The translations under genes were made by a program, and so were the position numbers. Of a stretch of DNA of 64,000 bases, positions 59,577 to 64,000 are shown piece by piece. The notes under the pieces are model-generated. The model made no database searches, had not been told where the DNA came from, and worked only from the letters and a program-made list of their open reading frames with translations. The stretch spans positions 1,736,001 to 1,800,000 of the forward strand of contig JARWIR010000018.1 in assembly GCA_029959085.1 (NCBI GenBank), given 5' to 3'. Origin of the DNA: Nemophila menziesii. Lineage: Eukaryota > Streptophyta > Magnoliopsida > Boraginales > Hydrophyllaceae. Position 1 is the first letter of the stretch; each line of letters opens with the position of its first letter.

Positions 59577-60788
59577 ATGGAGGTTTTCCCCTATCAAGAG
59601 CAAGTTCCAATACAGACCTGTTATATACCAGTACAACAATTCATGGATCTAACACGCGGAAGCTTGACAGATCATTATAATAGGCTCAGGAAGTTGGAAG
59701 ACTCCCTCAGTTGTTTCATGAAGGCCACAGAGGATAATATAATAAAGAGTAATGCGAAAATCGATGCTATCATATCATTAGTGCAAGTCATGCAACAAAG
59801 CCATCAATTAATGGAGCAACGATTGACGCAACTCACAGAAACAATTGAGAAATTACAACAAGTACCATCTATGCAAATTGGTCAAGGTACAAATTTTGAT
59901 GATGAGGCCATTCAAATTGATAGCGATGTTTGGTTCGATGTAGCTACAGAGTTTAGCCTTCAAGAAGAGAAGGAAGTGGAATCACCACAAGTTGCACTTA
60001 GTGAACTAGAGATTCCAACAATAGAAGAATCAACCATGCTAAGCATAGATGAGTCAATTGTTGGTAATGGAGTCGAAATTGAAATTAAATCTTGTGAAGG
60101 GACGATTACATCCATGGAAAACCCAGCCAAGGCGTGTTTAGAGGAAGTAAATATTGAGGTCTTGGTTACAAAAGAGATAGAAGAAGAAGATATTAGGATA
60201 GATTCACCACCTAGTACTGTATTGATGTCACCTCCCAATCCAATAACAACGAATCATTCAAACGGTGACATTGATAAAGCATTTGTAGAGGTGTGTAAAG
60301 ACAAATCCGACACCCAAATGCTTGAAAGTAATACAAAAGAACTCACACCGCAACAAGTAGTCACAGAAGCTATTCCAGAAGCAAAGGAGAATGCGAGTGT
60401 AGAGATCGAGGTTGAAGACATGGCCCTCATAATAACATCAAGTTCTGAAACATCCCTTGTTTCAGACAAAATTCTAGAGGAGGAGCCACTTGAGTTCCCC
60501 ATTGTTCCAGAAGTATCTAAAGAGGTTAAGGAAAAGGACCACCACCATGAACCCGTAAAGAAGAGAGCTAAAGATGAGTTTGGGGTCGGAACCACGGTTG
60601 CTTGGAAGGCCTCCAAACAAGAGAATAGACCACGAGGATTCAAAAATGAGTGGATGGGACCATTTGTTGTTACTCGAGTAGTGACACCAAAATTAATAGA
60701 GATACAACCTTCGAGAGGTCAAAGGACGCGAATTGTAGACATACACAGCCTTACCCACTGCTGGGGAGGTTACATAATCAAGGGATAA
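59577..60788 (+). CDS. Element F single ORF: coiled coil, acidic linker, GPY/F tail (403 codons)
   Basis: The first ATG in the frame is at 59577, shortly after the PBS, like gag in the larger elements. The product has a probable coiled coil (about residues 25-105, 'LMEQRLTQLTETIEKLQQ'), resembling the Gln/Leu-rich end of D's gag. A long acidic Glu/Ser/Thr-rich linker (about 110-320) follows, then a basic His/Lys patch ('DHHHEPVKKRAKDEF') and an integrase-type tail with 'FGVGTTVAWK', 'WMGPFVVTRVV' (Gly at residue 361) and 'HSLTHCWGGY'. It is fully open despite about 2% LTR divergence. It could be a minimal packaging or targeting protein; that is inference. It has no zinc knuckle and no catalytic motif. 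Confidence 0.85.
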   Translation: MEVFPYQEQVPIQTCYIPVQQFMDLTRGSLTDHYNRLRKLEDSLSCFMKATEDNIIKSNAKIDAIISLVQVMQQSHQLMEQRLTQLTETIEKLQQVPSMQIGQGTNFDDEAIQIDSDVWFDVATEFSLQEEKEVESPQVALSELEIPTIEESTMLSIDESIVGNGVEIEIKSCEGTITSMENPAKACLEEVNIEVLVTKEIEEEDIRIDSPPSTVLMSPPNPITTNHSNGDIDKAFVEVCKDKSDTQMLESNTKELTPQQVVTEAIPEAKENASVEIEVEDMALIITSSSETSLVSDKILEEEPLEFPIVPEVSKEVKEKDHHHEPVKKRAKDEFGVGTTVAWKASKQENRPRGFKNEWMGPFVVTRVVTPKLIEIQPSRGQRTRIVDIHSLTHCWGGYIIKG

Positions 60789-60799
60789 TGGAGGTAACC

Positions 60800-60818
60800 C
60801 GTCAAACTTTAAATGACG
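60800..60818 (+). other. Post-ORF hairpin of element F
   Basis: CGTCA-AACTTTAAA-TGACG, 11 bp after the stop codon, in the same GAGGTAACC...GTTAAA.AAAAG context as in A. Confidence 0.65.
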
Positions 60819-61109
60819 TTAAATAAAAGTGCTCTTGGGAGACACCCCAAACTTTAATTGCTTTCTTAGTTTAGTTTTTAGTGTATATTATTTAGTTTAC
60901 GTAATTTTTTTTAGTTGATAGTGCATTATTGAGGAAGGTATTAGTGTTTTTGATGCTCAGGTATTGGAGAAATCGAGTTAGGGAAGCGAGCAAAATTTCT
61001 CGGAACGGAGAAACTTCAGCAAGTCATATCTTTGCGCTCGGATGTCGAAATCAGGTGATCTTTGAGCCTAAACTGCATAACTTTTCGAGATCTAGCTGTT
61101 GGGGAGGTT

Positions 61110-61385
61110 TTTGTTGAGTGCGGTACACCGGACCTCAGCCGCAGTGCACCGCAGAGGAGAAACCCGTGCCACGGGGTAGAGCCACGTGTTTTATCCAGAG
61201 ACGAAAAAAATTGGAGTTGTTGGCTGCGGTACACCGGACCCTAGTCCGTGCCCTGTACCGCAAGCCAAAAACACGTGCCACGGGGTTGCTGCCACGGGTA
61301 TTTTGACGAAGGATGCTACAGAGTCGCGGGGTACCCCTGCGGACTACCCCCTAGTCCGCACCATGGTCCGCACGAAGCCGCTGGA
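61110..61385 (+). repeat. GC-rich minisatellite of element F
   Basis: Two to three monomers of about 107 bp built from 'gcggtacaccggacc' and 'acccgtgccacggggt...gccacgtgtttt' blocks (starts near 61119 and 61226), ending in 'ccctagtccgcaccatggtccgcac'. It has the same position as the arrays of A, C, D, E and G with yet another motif. Open frames across it are by-products. Confidence 0.8.
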
Positions 61386-61410
61386 GAGAGAAAAAGTTGC
61401 GTTTTGAGCT

Positions 61411-61417
61411 TATAAAG
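61411..61417 (+). promoter_or_regulatory. Possible internal TATA box after the array (element F)
   Basis: TATAAAG in 'gagcttataaagggagg', similar to the LTR context 'cttataaaaggagg' of A, followed by a pyrimidine-rich leader-like stretch. No sizeable ORF follows in F. Confidence 0.45.
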
Positions 61418-61843
61418 GGAGGAAATTAGGTATTATTCCGAAATTACAAATCCTTAAGCCTCTTTTTCTTCTCCAAACCTCTCCCAACTCCATTAAAGCT
61501 CATTCAAACCTTCACCAACCATCAAAACACAACCAAATCACCATGAATTCAAATCTAAATCCTTCCCTACATCACTACAAAGAAGTTTTAATCACCCAAA
61601 TCATATCAAACACCTAGAACCCAAGAATCAAGATCTCAGAAGTATTATTGATTGGGATGGAGTACAAGAGGATGTAAGGGAAAGCGAAATTGGTGATACA
61701 TGGAGTTTACATACAAGGAAATCACTGCACCCTATCTTGGGTATTAAGCACGCGAGGCAATTGCCTCGAAGAGGATGTTTTCTTTCTTCCCTACCATTTC
61801 TCTATATGCACTATTTGCTATTTTTATTTTATTGAGTCTTTTC

Positions 61844-61880
61844 GAGTCATGGGGACACGACTCATTTTTGAGTTGGGGGT
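61844..61880 (+). other. Hairpin plus PPT-like tract, internal (element F)
   Basis: GAGTCATG-GGGA-CACGACTC (61844-61863, one A-C mismatch) then TTGAGTTGGGGGT (61868-61880), corresponding to 31021-31058 in A. Confidence 0.6.
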
Positions 61881-62551
61881 GGGATTCGTTGTCCCTCATC
61901 TCCATTTTTATGTGATTTACTGTTCTTTTAGAGAAATTTGAAAAAATTTGAAATTTTTAAGAGATGGATTAGATGTGGAATGTGTTTAATAGCTTAGTAA
62001 GTTGATGATAGAAAGTAGTATGTTTATGAGCTACTTTATTTTGTATGCTTTGAGTATTTGCAGGAAAACACATTGATAGTAAAGAAAGGATTAGTTAGCA
62101 ATGCGATAGAAAGTATGTTCGATCTCAGGGAGCCATGAGTGGTGTGTAGGTCGTAAGATCCAAGCTAATTGACAAACCAATTTGATGAACGTGCTAAAGG
62201 TAAGAGAATGACGAAATTGCATAGTTTAGAAATTGATTAAGGCGGTTCTTTCATAAGCCCCTTGTTGCCTTTTAGCTTGCTGTCCATTTATTATATTATA
62301 TATCCTTCTCACCCCCTTCTAGCCTTTCTAAAGCCTTTTTATTAGCCACATTATAAGCCATATCCCTTTAGTTTATTAGGCATTTCCATATGACCCGCAC
62401 TCGAATCGCGATGCATAGACAATTGTTTTAGAGCTTGAGTTTGGGGTGGTGGGTCCACCATTATGGGAAATATTATTGGGTTGGGATTTTTGAGCTTATT
62501 AAGTGTGCTCTGTTCTATAATTGATGATGATTCACAGGTTTATTTGTAACC

Positions 62552-62716
62552 CTTTGCCGGGGTAATAGTAAATGAAAAAGAAGCTAAAAAGCTAAAGTTA
62601 TGAAAAGGCATAATTTATGAAAAATAGCGTGATATCTCAACATCAAAAAGAGGATCATAGCTATACAAAAGAAAAAAAATTTGATATGAAAAGAATACAT
62701 ATTTGGACCGGCAAAG
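62552..62716 (+). other. Long-range complementary pair in element F
   Basis: CTTTGCCGG (62552-62560) and CCGGCAAAG (62708-62716), exact complements about 150 nt apart, at the position of the pair in A. Confidence 0.5.
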
Positions 62717-63281
62717 AGGAATTTTATGTGAACATCTTATTGCTTTAATTGGGTTATTGGGGATGCTAATTTGTGCATCAAGGAATTCATTGGGTTGAGT
62801 GAGAACGTTTTACGAGAGTAACTCAAGCTCTAGGGCGATTCGTTGATGGCTAGTGAGGAGAGAGCCAAAAGCTCACTCTAAATTATCCAAATATACTTAT
62901 CATACCGTCCCTAAGCCAACATTACAACCCTAAAGACCTTTTGATTCTTTGCTATGTAATCTAGAAGTGATTGAGCCGTTAGAGATTAGTTAAGTGGATC
63001 TTTGGATACTAGTGAAGTTCAGTGAACAATCTATAGCCTCCTTGGTAAACTGAGTAAAGATCCTCTCCTTCTTACATTGCGAAGCTAATCTAATCTTGAA
63101 TTCAAGCCTTGTTGATTGTAGATATGACAAGTGTGCAGGTATGTAGTTTGTAAATATTATTACATGAAATTTTCTGAGTAGTTGCTTTGAGTTTATTATA
63201 TATATTCTGCTATCTTCTTCTCCCCTGTGCTTCATTGATATAGCTGATATTTTAGAGACTTCCCTATGTTTTTATTTTTTA

Positions 63282-63317
63282 TTGTATCGGAACGATACAA
63301 GTTTGAGTTGGGGGTCT
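63282..63317 (+). other. PPT-adjacent hairpin and polypurine tract of element F
   Basis: TTGTATCG-GAA-CGATACAA (63282-63300) followed by the tract TTTGAGTTGGGGGTCT (63302-63317), identical to A's tract, abutting the 3' LTR. Confidence 0.75.
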
Positions 63318-64000
63318 TGATGTCTCCCTTCTTGGTCTAAATATAAGCCCTTAGGAGACATCATTTTAGGATGAAATTGGTCTTTTTATATTGACTTTTG
63401 TGCTTAAATGGCAATATTGCACTTTCTCCCCTTGGAATTAGACTATTTGCATTTATAGAGCTTTTGTGCGTTAATTTACTTATTTTTAGTGCAAAGTTAG
63501 TAGGTTTATGAATTTCATGAAAAACCAATCCAAGGAGGAGAAGTGAGAATTAAAGTCTTAGAATATTTCTAGTGTGTTAGTCGAGTTTCCTGAATTTAAA
63601 TTGCACTTTCTTATTTCTAGCCTTGATTCATTGATTTATTATTTTATAAAGCATATGCGGTTTAATTATTTATTTAATGTGAAGCTTTAGAGATAATATG
63701 GAAATAAATTAGATGCTAAATAAATTCTAAGGAGATAAGGAAAGAAGATCTTGAAGAAATCTGGAGATAGAAGGAAGTAGAGTCCAATTAGGAAAAGGAA
63801 AAGCTGCCTTGTGAATCTGAAATTCCAGCCACGTTTTAAAGATAATTCCATAACTAAAGATTGGCATGGATTCTGGACGAGTTGTCTGCACCACTAGAAA
63901 GCTCTTTCCGAGACAAGCAGTTTCATATATTGGAACTTCTCAAACGGATAAGTATTGAAAAAGATATGACCAAATCAAATCAGTAGCAAAATCTTACCTT
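63318..64000 (+). repeat. 3' LTR of element F (first 683 bp, cut by window end)
   Basis: It starts TGATGTCTCC with the inverted partner GGAGACATCA and follows the 5' LTR base for base apart from about 14 differences. Confidence 0.92.

Larger units (their letters stand above)
57699..64000 (+). mobile_element. Element F: short non-autonomous Athila element, 3' LTR cut by the window end
   Basis: 5' LTR 57699-59446, PBS 59453-59470, one ORF, post-ORF hairpin, GC-rich array, PPT-like tracts, PPT 63302-63317 and the first 683 bp of the 3' LTR from 63318. The internal part is only about 3.87 kb and has no gag domain, protease, RT, RNase H or integrase core, so movement would depend on proteins from another element. 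It is intact in structure as far as seen and inserted into G. Confidence 0.93.

Overview
The window is AT-rich nuclear DNA from a flowering plant, probably a eudicot with a large genome. No complete host gene is recognisable. Nearly everything that can be identified is transposon-derived, dominated by Ty3/gypsy LTR retrotransposons of the Athila/Calypso type: a primer-binding site matching tRNA-Asp, a DLGAS-type protease, and an extra ORF3 between pol and the 3' LTR. LTRs start TGATGTCTCC and end in CA.

Positions 1-15980 hold old debris: a Ty1/copia (BARE/Angela-like) LTR at the left edge; a degraded gypsy LTR carrying a hAT-like MITE and a solo LTR with a perfect 5-bp duplication; LINE fragments on both strands (9536-9960 plus, 12975-14715 minus); a doubtful host-gene fragment near 12.2 kb; and remnant H (14770-15980, minus) of a non-autonomous Athila clade. 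Positions 15980-56985 are a nested stack. Element A (21162-34006, plus, complete, 5-bp TSD GTATG, LTRs about 0.6% different) sits in the gag of element B (minus). B sits in the 3' LTR of C (minus), C in the 3' region of D (minus), and D in E (plus). B, C, D and E all lack the part that should lie to the left, which one deletion ending near 15980 would explain. Positions 56518-64000 hold fragment G (minus), interrupted by F (plus, 57699 to beyond the window).

A, B and C are autonomous-type elements (gag-PR-RT-RNase H-INT, then ORF3). A lacks an open gag-pol by a single in-frame amber codon; B and C are riddled with stops. D, H, E, G and F belong to a reduced clade without RT, RNase H or integrase core. 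D and H keep gag/PR joined to an integrase-type GPY/F tail. F has one 403-codon ORF made of a coiled coil, an acidic linker and that GPY/F tail.

The most interesting signals are non-coding and keep their positions across these families while their sequences change: a hairpin just after the pol stop with compensatory changes; a GC-rich minisatellite of palindromic units in the pol-ORF3 gap, a different motif in each family; a TATA-like box and pyrimidine-rich leader after it; several internal polypurine-tract look-alikes, one preceded by a GGGA-loop hairpin; a long-range complementary pair; and a covarying hairpin touching the true PPT. All pairings and identities were judged by eye.
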